Positions 1 through 13,326 of a stretch of 64,000 nt of DNA are shown piece by piece (position 1 is the stretch's first letter; every line of letters starts with the position of its first letter). The stretch covers positions 13,927,634 to 13,991,633 of the forward strand of contig NC_047065.1 in NCBI RefSeq assembly GCF_902459465.1. Direction: 5' to 3'. The notes beneath the pieces were generated by a model. That model searched no databases and was not told the DNA's origin. It saw only the letters and a list, made by a program, of their open reading frames with translations. This stretch comes from Asterias rubens. Its lineage: Eukaryota; Echinodermata; Asteroidea; Forcipulatida; Asteriidae. Position numbers and translations under genes: made by a program.

Positions 1-764
1 TATTTTTCTATCCTTCCTATTACTAAATATATAATCTTATCTGCAATTGTATTGTTATTGTTCTTTATGAAATGGCCAAATAAATAACAATAATAATAAT
101 AGTACAAATGTGAAAGTGATGTAAGCACGAAGTGTTTTTTTCACATGTTTTCTTTTTGCTTACACCACTTTCACAAATTAATGATCAAGAAAACTTTACG
201 GCACTTGGGCTGAACACAATGGTTTTTCACTAGACAAACCAAAAATAAACAGGCTACTTTTTCCAGGTTGCTTACAATAAGCAGAGATAATGGAATTCTG
301 CTTAGGACTGCTCTGTAAGCAGAAACTGTCTGCTTACACAATTTTGAGAAATCAGACCATGTAAACAAATTAAAAATTTAAATGGAAAAAAAAATGTTCA
401 GAGGGAAAGTGGTTATTGCACAGCTAGACAGTTACATGTGTTTATTAATTTAAAATAAGAATATCCGCAATTTCATCCTTTCTAATAATAATGTCTTATA
501 AAGCTATTTAGGCCTATAGATAAGATTTAATCTAATCCTAATCTCATCTAATAGAATTGAATGGTTATTTAAGTCAAAAGTTAGCCAACTTTGGACATTT
601 GCATATTTCGAATTACCTACGCAAGAATGACAACAACCTTCCATTCTTTGTTTACAAATCTTAGTCGTTTTTAATTATAAGTTTAAAAATAGTCAATCAA
701 AACAAACAAGCATCTTATCAATATTTGTGTAAACAACCGCTTTGTTTTTTGTTTTGTTTTATAG
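1..764. other. Non-coding lead, probable 5' intron or flank of gene 1
   Basis: This AT-rich stretch has no convincing coding sequence. It ends in a T-rich tract (about 741-760) followed by ATAG at 761-764, a good splice acceptor. The coding exon of gene 1 therefore probably starts at 765, with an untranslated first exon to the left of the window. Part of 240-345 repeats the GCTTAC/GTAAGC theme of the fold-back family found elsewhere in the window. Confidence 0.5.
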
Positions 765-875
765 GAGAAAACAACCAAGCAATGTCACGATACCACAGAA
801 CTTGTTCTTCATGTCTCGGCAATCACTTTTACATGCCCTCTTTGATGTTCTGAGCTCAATCAATCAACCAGTAAG

Positions 876-3800
876 ATGGATTCACAAGGAAACAGATGGG
901 CTATGAACAATGCTCTTCATCACTTCACTGCCCCTGGTTCTGATGTTCGGACGCCAGGACTATCAGGGAACGCCTTTGGGATGCAAGAGTACCCAGGTGA
1001 CAGTGCGCCTCAAAGACTTTTACCGACAACGTCATGTCAAAGTGGTCAGCTGGGATGTGAGGACAATACTAACAACTTTCAAAAGCATCCGACTGGTTCT
1101 TTATCTTCAAATTACTCAGACCATAACATGAGCACTCAGCCATCTGATTTCAGTTGGGACACTGAAATAGCAAGACCAAATTTGCTCAACTTTGAAGGCA
1201 TGGATTCCGACAGAATAGAAAAAAACTTGCCTGCATACCCGGAAAGCCGTCAGGTAGAGCCGGAAGCTTTTGAGGAGGACATGTCATGGACAAGTGATAT
1301 TTTATCTGCAGATTCTCAAATGAACCTAGATGACCAGTCCTTTGAAACCAACAATGAAGGGACAGTCGAACAAAGTGAAGCTAGCCTTGTCGACGAACTC
1401 CTGTTTTCTAACCCTATCACTAAGGACATCACTGAGCCGCGTGCCACTCAGAAATCCAGTGCTATTTTTCAGCAGATTTCTCCGCTTCGACAATTTTCTT
1501 CAGCACTTGGTGATGAGTCCATTGACATGTTTAAAGCAGCATGGGAAGACGCAGATGAAACTGATTCACAACTTGCAATAAATTGTCAGGATTCCTTTGC
1601 CAAGAGTTGCAATTCCTTTGAGAGGGACTTGCTTGCCCTCAGCATAGTGCAGAAACAGGTGCCAGGATCTCCCTTACACTCCGACCATTCTCATTCTTGG
1701 AGCTCTACTGCTCCAAGCCAAGAACAGAACATAAAGACAGATATGCCAGAAGACCTCAACATGCAAGACCCTGAAAAAATCTGCATGGATGATTTGTCTG
1801 AACCTCTTAAACCAAGTGGAATTGATCCTAGTAATATTCATTTATTAGACAAAACGGCAGATCTCTCTATTATAAAAGCCAACAGCCCATGTCAGCATCA
1901 TACAGGAAAAGAAAAAGACCCCATCTCCGATGCAATCCTGAACCCTTCCAACAGAATCACAGATATGCAAAATGTTACTGAGCAACGTTCAGAAGAAGTA
2001 ATCAATACACATGGTATGCTTGATGTAGTTGAGAGTCAAGTTGAGAAGGACCAATTTTCAGTAGAATCTACTAGAACTGATCAAGAGCAATCGGAAATTA
2101 TCAGCAGCATAAGAAATGATAAACAATCTCAATCCAATCAAGACAAGGAGAATGTGCAAGATGTAGATGAGAAGTGTAAGGATCGCAGTATAGAGAAACA
2201 AAATGCTTGTCTTGCACCGCAACCTTCGGTCGTCACACAACCTACAGAAAGTGATACAGACATTTTGAGCAAGTCCCCAAGTTCTCCCTTGTCGGAAGGG
2301 TCTATCATGTTTCTTTCTGACATTGACGATCAGAATTTCACAGACGATGAGCAGGATGTACAAACTAAGGAGAATGCCAAAGACACAAATGATGATATCC
2401 ATAGTATCCTCTTTAAAGCAACAGAGCCTGACCCTACCACATGTATCGCTGATGAGCCATCACGTGAAGAATCTGAGGATGACAGAGAATGTGAGGCAAG
2501 AATGTCTGTAGAATCACAGGGTGACGACAAATCCTCTGATGGAGTAGATGATGCAAGGAGGCAAGCCGGAAAGGACAAGTCATCAATGCAATGCAGAGAA
2601 AACAAGGACACAATTCTATCTGATACAGGTGAAGACATTAAGGTTGACTCTGGGAACATTTTAAATGTCAATATAGAAACTGAAAACGATGCAGAGGAAG
2701 CAGTCAAGAAAAACCAGGTAGAGGATATTGTTAACCAAAGTATTGAGAAGGTTCCTGAGATCATCAAAACAGCAGGTCAAGAAAGTTTGGAAAGCGGTAC
2801 CCAAGAGGTTTATGATCTCATCAGTGACGATGAAAAAGACAGCTTGGCAAGTGATGAGGACACAACCGATGGACAGGGTGGAGATGGAATGATCGAGAAC
2901 AAACATGAAGAGGATATTGTTGACCAAAGCATTCAGAAAGTTCCTGAGATCAAAACAGCAGGTCAAGGAAGTTTGGAAAGCAGTACTGAAGAGGTTTGTG
3001 ACCTCATAAGTGACAATGAAAAAGACAGTGATGATAACACACTCAATGGACAGGACACTTCCAAGCAATGCGAAAGTGGGAATATTGATGACCAATCTCT
3101 CAGAGAAGGTAGCCCTCTAAGTCAAGAAGGAGATGCTGATTGTATGATGCATGAAAGAGACAACAATGGCAAGCATGACAGGAAAGAGGACAAAGACAGT
3201 GAAGCCAAAGATCAAGAAAATGATAGCACCACCCCGGAACTGGAGAGAACTATTGATGAGCACTCTGAGAGTGAGCATAAAGATCAAGAAGATATTGCCA
3301 AACCTCAAGAGGGGGATAGTCTTGTCCAACATAAATCTGGCGAGTCCCATGGAGATGGTCGTCTTGCCAAGGAAGTAGCTCCTAGCTCTGACTGTTCAAA
3401 CATCAACCAATATGTTGATAAGTCACAAGAACCCATTTGCCTTTCAGATTCAGACGAGGAACAGATATTGGGTTTAGTTCCCCTGTCAGGAGATTCTGTT
3501 TCAGGAGTTTGTAAGGGAAAACAGATAGCTCAAAGCCATGTGGAGGCAACAGAATCAGACTCCATTCTTAAGGAGAACCAAGAAGATGGACAGGAAGTAA
3601 GTGATGACGATGATGTTCTTGTTGTTGAAAATGATGCTCAAGAAGTGATAAGTGTTGATGACAGCTCAGATGAAGATGATGCAAGTACACACCAAACCAC
3701 TGAAGCAAAGAACAGTAAAGCTGCCAATGATGGTAAAAAAGTAAAAGCAAAAAATGACTGGTCGTGCCAAATTTGTGGAAGCACCAACAAGTCACTAAAC

Positions 3801-6800
3801 TCACTAAAGTTACATGTACGACGTAGCCACAACCTAATTATGGTCCACAGAAAGGAAGAGATGAAATGCAAAATGTGTTCCTTTGCTGGGACGTGGCAGA
3901 AGATTAAAGAGCATATAATTAAGGACCACCAGACTCCTCTTAAGTGGTATGTGAAGAATCAAGAGACGACAGAGATAACCAAGTTACCAGCATCGGGCCC
4001 TGAACTCCCTGAAGATTCCTTGTTGGCGCAACCAGTGTTAGTGGATCTAAAGGCCAGTGATCAGTCCAAGACAGCAGACACTTCACCATCTGGCTCAAAC
4101 AGGCAAATCTACCTCATCAAAAAAGTCACTTCAATTGAAGAACCTAAGAAAGTCACTTCAATTGAAGAACCGAAAGAGATAAGTAAGACATCAGGACCAG
4201 GAAGACCTCTCGGCGTCAAGACCAAACCCCAGCAAAGTAGATTTCAAACCATGGATCAGTTGAATAGTTTGATTGCAACTTCAGTGTTAAGTAAGAGAAC
4301 TCAAGGTCAACAGATAGCACCTAAAAAACCTTGTATGGTGAATTCTTCCTCCCAACCAAGTGGAGATCCAACTTTAAAGGCGCTGGAAAGCTCTCCTGGA
4401 ACTTCAGTTTTAACTAGAGCATCACATCGACCAGCAGCGTCATCGTTCCTAGCTCCGGGCACATTCATTCATGATTCAGGCCCATCGGTAAGGACAATGA
4501 CGGTATTAACTGCAAGACCAGATACTGACTTGCACGATAACAGACGAGCGGTTGTAAACAGAGAACTCAGTGCTAAAGTGAGAGAAGTCTTCCAACAACA
4601 GACTGTTGGTGGGCCGCCTCTGGTGACCAAAATCTCTGGCACGACCTACGTAATATCATCTACAAACGCTAAGGTAGGCTTGGGATTAAAAGCGCCCCAA
4701 GTAACAACCTTATCTCAGCCAAATAGTTATCAAATCGTGTTCCCTGAGAACATTACCCCTAAAATGCTCCAGGAAGCTGCTAATAAGCAGACCTCACCTC
4801 AACAGGGTCAGGCTGGGTTTGTAGTGCGCAGTGTCTCCTCAACGACCCCAAATGTTTTGAGCATCAGCCCACCATCTCTAAATACAGCATTTTCAGTTCC
4901 AGTTACGAGGCGACCAGATACTATAGAAAATCAACAGCCATTTCAAATGACGGCTTCCAATGATTTGCGGAATGCCGCCACAATGTCTACTGGAGGTAAT
5001 TTACCTCCAGTATCTGCTGTTCCAGCAGTCTTTAACCATGAGTATTGTAGGAAAACGGTGGCTCTTGCAGTTACGACAACAGTAACAACAACAACTGCTT
5101 CTCGGGTAGTACAATCACCAAAGCTTACCTCAATAGATGCTGCTGTTGCTCATGCTAATATTAAGTCAACAATGTTAGGAGTGAAGCCTTCAACCGCATC
5201 CATCACTCAGGATGGTACTCAGTCAACAATGTTAAGAGTGACTCCTTCAACGGTACCCATCAACCCAACTACAGCAGCGAGGAGCACAATACTCAAAACA
5301 CCCAGTGTCCAGAACAAGCCTAGCGCCCCAGGGGAACCAGCAATGGTGTCTTATGTGATCAAAGTACCCAAAGCACAGAGTAACGGACCTTCCAAGGACG
5401 ATGAGCAGTCCTACCTTGTGAAAGTGCCTGTCAACCAGACTAATGTTTCAAAAAAACTCATGGTACACCTTCCGGTTGACAAGACATCTTTAGTAAAACA
5501 TGCTGTTTGCATTGTCCAACCCCCTCTGCACACAAGTGATTCTGGGGCAAATCCTCCAGCGGGGGGCAAACCTCTGCAATCCATTCGCACGGACACTCCT
5601 TCTTTGGTAACCAACAAATCTCAAACTACAGGCGGCATTATTAACAGCAGGATAGGCGCACTTGCAACATCTTCCCCACCTTTTGTGCAGCCAAAAACTG
5701 TGCCTGTTTTAGAACCGATATTTGAACCAGTGGGTGAATCACCAAGTAGAGTCAGCTTTCTCGCAAATTTGAAAGAACCGGCCTTGGATATTCAGCTTCT
5801 CAAATCTCAGTTCGAGGACACAAATACATTCAATGCAGCCGATCTCATAAACATTGACGAAAGAGTACAGTATGAATGTGCCCGCTGCAAGGAGTACTTC
5901 CCACAGTTGGTGCTGCTGCAGCTCCATCATATTGATTGCACAACCCACCCTCCGGCAGGAAACATTCTGCCGATAGTTCACGTTTCGACGGCCATGTTGG
6001 CTTCCTTCTTCACAGTCTCCACTTCTGGTTACTCCAGCGCTTGCATTCTGTGCTCCACATTGCTGCTTGGAAATGCTCGGAATGTTGAAGACCAGCAAGA
6101 TTTCTCAAGTCACTTGAGTAAACATACTGAGCCGAGTGTTGCCATTACCTGTCTTGACGATACTCGGAAACTAGGCATACTCCAGACAAGGATGACAAGC
6201 CAGCAGGCCAAGGAGTGGGTGGACTTCATTGCTCCACCCTTCAGGATGGGGAATAAACCAACATCAACGCAGGAGGGTAACCTTGAAGAGTTTATTAATA
6301 CCACAGGAATCTTGCACCAAGAATCGATGCTTCTTAGAAAGCGCTCTCGAAGATACTTACAACCAGAACATGACCGAAGACAAAGCAAGCACAAGCAAAA
6401 GAAGCACAAACATAAGCATCGACACAGTAGGGACCATGAGCTGGCCAGGCAAGATGTGAACCAACCCTATAGAAGTTCAATTAAAACACAAGAAGGGTGC
6501 GAGGGGGAGTGGATCGAGCCAACTCCAAAAGGTTCGTCATCTTTGTTGGTGAGGAAAAAATCCCGTCCAGGTTCTCTCAAACAAAGCATAACTAGCAGCC
6601 CGTCACAGCCCAAACCTCAACTGCCTAATTTGACACCTATGAAGGGGAAAAATCTCGCACCCTCAAAAGTCAGGCAGAGATTTTTGAATGTTTCTGTACC
6701 AGGGAGACGGAGCCTGCGGGGATTGGGACTCGACTTTGGGATGGGATTGGAGATGTTGCCCTTGGATAGGAAGAAAAGGAAAGACAAGTCTCCGAACTCA

Positions 6801-9800
6801 GAGAACCGACTGAAAGGGACTGAGAGGAAACAAACCCAAAGCAATTTGCCATTTCAATTACCAGACACAAAGATTGATGAGGTTATAGAGATCTTTTCCA
6901 GTGATGAAGAAATGGGAGATACTCTTCCATATGATGAACAAAGAAGGAGAGAGGATACACCCAGTACATCAGCAAGTCCTATTAACTCACAAAAACACAA
7001 TCTAGAAGAGCCAGATGATCTGTACACAAAGAAACTGAAAGGAAACTCAGGGGAACTGTCTGCAAATGATGTCGACAGTGACAAAGAAAAGATGAATGTG
7101 GACGACAGTGATTCTAAAGATGCCAATTACTCAGATAACGTGGAAGGAGAGGACTCCTCAAGTGATGATGATGATGATGAAGAGAATGCAAATGAGAATC
7201 GTAGTAACGTTGATCATTCTGAACGAGAGGTTGGGAGTGAAGGGGAGGATGCAAGCCCAGCAGACCTCCCTCTGTCCATGATAGCTCTTCATTACCAAAG
7301 AGTAAATAAGGACATGGAAAGTGTTGATATGGACTGTGACCCTTCAACCAGTAACCGCTCAGATCATGAGATGGAAACCATTATTTCCAAAGAGGTAGAC
7401 AACACTTCTTTAGAGGGTACCAGCTCAAGTCATTCCCAACAGGCATCACCTGCTTCATCTCAGGTGGTTCTTCGTATTTCATTGGAGGACCCTAAGTGTA
7501 CATCTGCAAGAAGTAGCAGCCCAAATGATGACAACAACATTGATCATTCTGAACGAGAGGTTGAGAGTGAAGGGGAGGATGCAAGCCCAGCAGACCTCCC
7601 TCTGTCCATGATAGCTCTTCATTACCAAAGAGTAAATAAGGACATGGAAAGTGTTGATTTGGACTGTGACCCTTCAACCAGTAACCGCTCAGATCATGAG
7701 ATGGAAACCATTATTTCCAAAGAGGTAGACAACACTTCTTTAGAGGGTACCAGCTCAAGTCATACCAAACGGACATCGCCCGGTCCATCTGAGGTGATTC
7801 CATGTATTTCATTAGAAGACCCTACAAGTACATCTGCAAGAAGTAGCAGCAGCGCAAATGATGACATCTTACTAGAGAATGATGAGGAAGACAAGATGCC
7901 CATGTTGGAAAGTCAAGAACCTCAAACTGAACAAGTTGTTGATATTCGACCTTTGACGGTTGAGAAGATAGGTGGAGAAACAGAATCCAAATCTTCAACT
8001 GCAGAGTCTGTTGATTTCAATTTAGATAGAGATTCAGAAGAAAAGGAGGACAAAGAAGATCATACATCAAAGATCTTGGAGAATCACATCATGGGAGAAA
8101 GTGGAGATGTTATCTTGGAAGATACCGCCCAACATGGAACAGATTCGCTGCACAGCTTTCCCACTAGCGGATCACCTGACAATGTAATCCAAAGTGACAA
8201 CACAGCACATACTGAGAACAGTCATATAGACCATCCCACACGACGGGACAGTGATTCCAGGGAAAGCTCTCCAACAAAACAATTCTTAATTGACGACTTC
8301 CAACAGGAGGACAGCAATAGAAGCAGTTTCCAACAAGTGAGTGATTTAGAGGATAGCTTTCAAATAAACACATTACCTGGAGATGATCTGTTGCTGGACG
8401 GCAGCATTTCACCGAGTAGCATCACAGACATGACAGAGGATAATGCAGATGATAGTAAGATCAGTTTTGAAGAGGGCAGCATACAGCTAGAAACTATCTC
8501 AGAGAGAGAGCTTTCTAAAAACAGTTCTCATAGAGATGATTTACCACAGCAAGACGACAGTTTTGAACAGGAGTGTTATTCAAAAGGCAGCTTTCCATCA
8601 AGCAGGTCTCCTGAAGCTGTCCAAGTGGAAGACATTAGCATGAATAGCTTCCAAGAGGACAGTAGCTCTGTCAACAGCTTTCCTACCAACAAATCTCCAG
8701 CGGATGACTTCATTGTGGACGACACCACTCTGAACAGTTTTCAGCAGATCAGTAACTTCCTTGACTCTTCCAGAGAAAGCATTCTACTCAAAGAGAAGGC
8801 TGGAGACAGTTTCCAATCAGCAACCAGACACAGATCTCCCGAACATGAACTCATTGGGGCAGATGACGGTGCATATCATGACAGTGACGTCATAGAGTTG
8901 GACTCAGATGGGGACGAGATTACTGGGAATTGGTTCCTAGAAGACAGTGATTCATCAACAGGCAATCCCGTTGAGAACAACTCACCTAATAGCTCCTCGG
9001 AGGCTGCTGCTCGAAGAAGCCCGTTGCCAAATGATCTCAAAGATGATTCCATAACAGAGGTTGGGACTGAAGATGGAACCCAGGGATCTCAATTAGATGC
9101 AGAGACAAGTAAATCCTCAACTGACGGCCTCGAAATGAAGGAAAATATTCAGTCAGACATAACTGTGCTCAATACTTCCAAGAGAATTCAGAATTCGCTC
9201 GCTTCGGCAGAGAGTAATCTCTCTGATGTTGACAATGTTCGAGACATCTTTTCTGACAATGAGAGTAAATCCTCCTTTGGAGATGGTTTCGACGTTGAAG
9301 ATTGGGAGGAGGAAGAAGAGGAACTTAACGAAGATGAGGTGTTGCACTTATCTAATGATGAAGATGATGGCATCTTAGAAGGTGATCCAGTTGAAGAAGC
9401 TTCTCTAGGTGTGTCGAAGCCCAGGTCAAGATTAAAAGGTATGGTTTACAGTAGGCCTGGGCGAATACTTTGAATAGCCGGTTAATGGCGAATAGGTTTT
9501 CCTATCCGTAACCGTGAATGACTTTTTTTTCTCAACGAGCACGAATATCTATTTATAAACCAAGTATTGTCCTGTAATTACAACCAAGTAACCGGATATT
9601 CTTTAATATCCGAATATCCGCGGACGTCGGGCGACAACTGATAGGATTGTTTTGTATGAATCCTCATGAAACTTCTATTAAGACAGCATAAAACAGTACA
9701 ATTAAATATTAACTATGCTCACCTCAGTGAAGAGTTTAAACAATGACATTTCAGACGTAATTTGTTCAAAGATTACGAAAGTTTTCCTTCACTTGGAGTA

Positions 9801-11323
9801 AATTTGATCAAAAAAAAAAGCAAATCACCATCTTTAAATTAGATCCGGTTATTTTTATGAATGAACCGAGTGACTCTGTCTAAAACTAATATCAATCCGC
9901 CCATAAGATCTCATTCACAAACGAACAGTGCCCTCTAGCGGCGAAAAAAACTATTTGAATATCCGGTTAATTTCGGATAGTTGGCCAGCGGTAACCGAAT
10001 ACCAAAATTGCGCTATTTGCCCAGCACTAGTTTCAGTGACTTTAATAATAATATAGTTCTTAAATAGGGCATTTCACATAACGTCTCAATGCGCTTTACA
10101 TTAGTGCACTGGGGTGGATTTCACAAAGAGTTAAGACTCTAGTCTTATCTTGAGTTAGGACACGAAACTTGTCCTAACTTAGAACTAGCCTTAGGTTTTC
10201 ATATCTCACAGGAATGGCCCTCAGTTACACGATATTCCTACGTTTACGGAAGAGAAAGAAAAGGTTGTAACAAACTTAAATTTACAGAAAAACCTGTGTA
10301 TACCAATCTTCAGAGTCAAGGTCGCCTTTTATCTTATTCAGTACTGAATCTTCAACACAATTGTACCTTTTTTTATTTAGTCTAGCATTATGCAAGAAGT
10401 TCATACAACGTTATGGTACAACTGACCAGGGCCCAATTTCATAAAGCCTGCAAACACAAAAATTTGCTAAGCACAAACATATTAATGCTTAGCAGAAATA
10501 GGTAACTAGCCAAATGTGTATGGAGTTAGATTTTGTGTGACTGGTGCCCCACTCATTATTTGCTAAGCAAATTAATTGCTACGCAGTATTTTCTACTTAA
10601 AGGAGTGGACACTATCGGTGTCAAAGACCAGTCTTCTCACTTGGTGTATCTCAACATATGCATATAACAAACTTGTGAACATTTGACCACAGTTAGTTTT
10701 CGAAGTTGCAAGAGAACAATGAAATAAAAAAAACCTTGTCACATGAAGTTGTGCTCGATTTTGAGACCTCAAAATCTAATTCTGAGGTCTTTGAATTAAA
10801 TTCTTGGAAAATTACTTCTTTCTCGAAAACTACTCCACTTCAGAGGGAGCTGTTTCTCACAATGTTTTATACTACCAACCTCTCCCAATTACTCATTACC
10901 TAGTAAGGTTTTATGCTAATAATTATGTTGAGTAATTACCAATAGCGTCCACTGCCTTTAACAGCTGTATGAAATTGTGCCCAGTTGGGACACAGACTGC
11001 GTCCCTTTACATATTTCAGTGCTACTGCCTTACAAAAATGGGTCGTGGGTCAAAATCAACTATTTAGTGTTATATTTCTCCTTATTGCTCCAGGTGATAA
11101 ACAGCTGGCCATCGACGATGATATTACTCCTACGAGCAATTCAACACAATCGTACCTCAAGTCACCACAATCTACTCTAAACTCCGGGAAGGAGGCGCAA
11201 GAAACAACTGAGATGGAGGAAAGTCAGGCAAGACAATTGAATAACTTGAAGAGGAAAACTGAAAGTCTGAGGGAGGGGGATGCCACCTTAAAAAGATCAC
11301 GGGTAGAGGGGGACAGTGAATAA
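876..11323 (+). CDS. Large acidic zinc-finger protein with multiple SUMO-interaction-like motifs
   Basis: Coding join is 876-9438 plus 11094-11323, about 2930 residues. The ATG at 876 sits in a good context (AAGATGG), 111 nt after a splice acceptor. The protein is very rich in Ser, Asp and Glu. C2H2 fingers lie at residues 964-985 (C-X2-C-X12-H-X4-H) and 998-1018; a C2HC-like finger is at 1668-1688, and a spaced C-X2-C-X19-H-X3-H at 1723-1750. A Lys/Arg/His-rich block is near 1821-1853. Hydrophobic cores followed by acidic-serine runs, as in SUMO-interaction motifs, start at 645, 707, 853, 914, 924, 2003 and 2672. Residues about 2112-2329 are a 110-residue duplication. The C-terminus from exon 2 is helical and basic. 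I do not recognise the family. A nuclear role in binding SUMO-modified chromatin proteins is inference. Confidence 0.85.
7211..7860 (+). repeat. In-frame 330-bp tandem duplication inside gene 1
   Basis: Two copies start at 7211 and 7541. The first ~220 nt of each are almost identical, including silent positions, and the last ~100 nt have drifted. The unit encodes 110 residues that begin with DHSEREV and contain the hydrophobic core LPLSMIALHYQRV, the only clearly non-acidic segment of this part of the protein. The near identity suggests recent duplication or gene conversion. Confidence 0.95.
9452..10030 (+). mobile_element. hAT-like non-autonomous DNA element
   Basis: The left end reads TAGGCCTGGGCGAATA. 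The right end, reverse complemented, reads CTAGTGCTGGGCAAATA, so the termini are imperfect inverted repeats of the GTGCTGGGC type seen in hAT elements. The interior repeats ATATCCGGTTA-like words on both strands. No transposase frame is visible. Confidence 0.55.
10597..10961 (+). mobile_element. MITE-A copy (TTAA-flanked), in intron of gene 1
   Basis: The element is bounded by TTAA, with terminal inverted repeats related to AAAGGCAGTGGACACTATTGG. It has the internal signature of the family: a block ending GGTGTATCTCAACATATGCAT and a GAGACCTC...GAGGTCT inner palindrome. TTAA targets suggest a piggyBac-like mover; that is inference. Confidence 0.85.
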
Positions 11324-12148
11324 GGGAGATTCGGGGACAGACTCGTAGGACATTTTGGGGAATGAAATGACAACACACAGGCAGTCAAAGTATTTGTGTT
11401 TTGATGCAAGAAATTGCACAGCTACTAATGTGCCCCATGTGATCATAAACAGGTCATTTGTCGGTGTGCATACATGATTGAGGAAGCATTTTGTCGAAAT
11501 TTTCAATCTCTTGTTTGTGTTTTTATGAACTTACAACCAAAACAAATTTCCGAAAAATATTTGGTTATCTAAAGTAAGGCCATGTTTGACAACATTTCTC
11601 CTTCAATTGGCAAATCAAAATAAACAAGTATATCACTGCTAAAAATGGTTTTCCTGAAACAAGAAAACAAAATCATATTTCCAACTCCCCAAAATCTTAT
11701 AGAAAATGTTTCAAGGGAGTGTCACAAAAACTGTTTTCTTGAAATCAGATTCTTTCTAATTTCAAGAATGTCGTTTTTAGCACATTCCCTGCATTTTTTT
11801 GGACTGCATATTAGCATGGCTGATGACATTTTTGTGAAAGTTCAAGTTGTGACCAAAATAAACTTTGGGAAATCAGCTTTGAAGTTTTGCAGGGCCTATG
11901 TCATCGTTTCAGCGAAATTGATCATGCTTATATAGTTAACGGGGCCATCATTGTTGAAGTCTATCTGGGGATATGTTTGCTTTAAGTGCTGGGCAAAAGT
12001 TTTGGGCTGGCCCGCCATCAGCACTGACCACCGTGGCTAAAACACTGACCAGGCATGATATTTGGTCCTTGGGGGGAAAAAGTAGGAAAATTTTATCAAG
12101 TACAAGGGCTGACCTACATAACACATGGTGAAGGGTCTTACTTTCCAG

Positions 12149-12392
12149 GGCCATATTTCATAGAACTGCTTAGCACCCAAATTTGCTTAGCATGAAATTT
12201 CTTTCTTGATAAAAACAGGATTACCAACCAAATTTACAATTGTTGCAGTTTGCTTGTTACTAGTATTCAGCTGTTGTTTGCTTATCCTGAAAATCACGTA
12301 CAAGTTTTGTTGGTAATCCTGTTTTTATCAAGGCAAATATTTTATGCTAAGCAAATTTTTGAGCTCAGCAGCTCTATGAAATTAGGCCCACG
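12149..12392. mobile_element. Fold-back element, GGGCC(C/A)AATTTCAT family
   Basis: The left arm contains GGCCATATTTCATAGA and GCTTAGCA; the right arm ends with TCTATGAAATTAGGCCCA, its inverted complement. Other full or partial members of this family are near 10431, 18034, 20343, 23862, 44771, 46450, 47472, 55044 and 61955. Confidence 0.7.
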
Positions 12393-13093
12393 CTTTGCCC
12401 AAGGACAAAACCAATTAAAGACTAAAGCTGGGTTAGCCCAAAAGTGACTAGCCAGCAGGACCAGTTAGCTTGTCATTTGGCTGGTCTGTCAACTTTCAAT
12501 AGTCCTTATGAGTTTCTTTTCAACAATGTATACTACCATGGGACCATGTGATTTGTAAGCAATACGCACAAACAATGGTTTTAGTGTATTAGTGGCCAGC
12601 AATCAACTAGCCAGCAAGACTAGTTGGACAAAATTCCGACTGGTGCTTGGGTGTTTTAACTGCATTTGACTAGTGGACCAATGTAAGAGAGAACACTGCA
12701 AAGTAGGAAGAATATCATGCCTGAGGTTCATATGTTTTGTACTAGGGACCGAGTAGTAGTACTCCAGTGACAGGGCACCGAGGCCCGATATTTCACAGAG
12801 GCAACAAAATTGCCTTTTTGCCCCTGGTCATTGCCTAGGTGCCCTTGAAATGCTACAGTTGAAATTTACAGTTTTCCCTTAGGGTCCTCTTTACCAAGGA
12901 AAAACTTGGTGCCCCTGTCCTTTCAAAAACGAAGCATAGGCCTGGGCACCCTCTACAAACTAACATGAGTGCAATAATTCCTATAAGATTTTCAGATACA
13001 GATTTTGCAATGATGTTCTCATTTTCATGATCACCAATGCTGCACATGTTATTATATTAGGAGGAAGATTAAGAAACAATAAGAAAAGGTCAG

Positions 13094-13326
13094 TAAGCCT
13101 TTTTTGAGGTATGGCGGACGTGATACGCGGGTCACACGCGGCGACTGATGCCACGCTCACCATGAACGTTAGTGGTCAATAGTTTTACGTGTAATTGCCG
13201 TGCCGCCTAAAAAATTGCGCACTTCACTGAATAACACACCTTCTATTTCTACGGTCAACACGCACAAATTTACCCAAAACCTTAAAGTGTTGTAGCATTG
13301 TGTCCGCCATATCTCAAAAAGGCTTA
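13094..13326. mobile_element. MITE with TAAGCCTTTTTTGAGGTATGG termini
   Basis: The left end (13094-13119) and the right end (about 13301-13326) are inverted copies of about 25 bp, flanking roughly 180 bp of GC-richer DNA that has no reading frame. Confidence 0.8.

Larger units (their letters stand above)
9439..11093 (+). other. Intron of gene 1, built largely of transposons
   Basis: The donor is AAG|GTATGG and the acceptor CTTATTGCTCCAG|GT. Both exons are in phase 1, so joining them restores a Gly codon and keeps the frame. Contents in order: a hAT-like non-autonomous element (about 9452-10030), a TTTCACAAAG fold-back fragment (about 10109-10215), a GGGCCCAATTTCAT fold-back fragment (about 10431-10560) and a MITE-A copy (10597-10961). 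If the intron is retained, the frame runs nine more codons and stops inside the first transposon. Confidence 0.8.

Noticed and set aside
2058-3350. Several long minus-strand open frames with hydrophobic translation
   Set aside because: They are complements of the acidic codons (GAN) of gene 1, which always read as hydrophobic residues.
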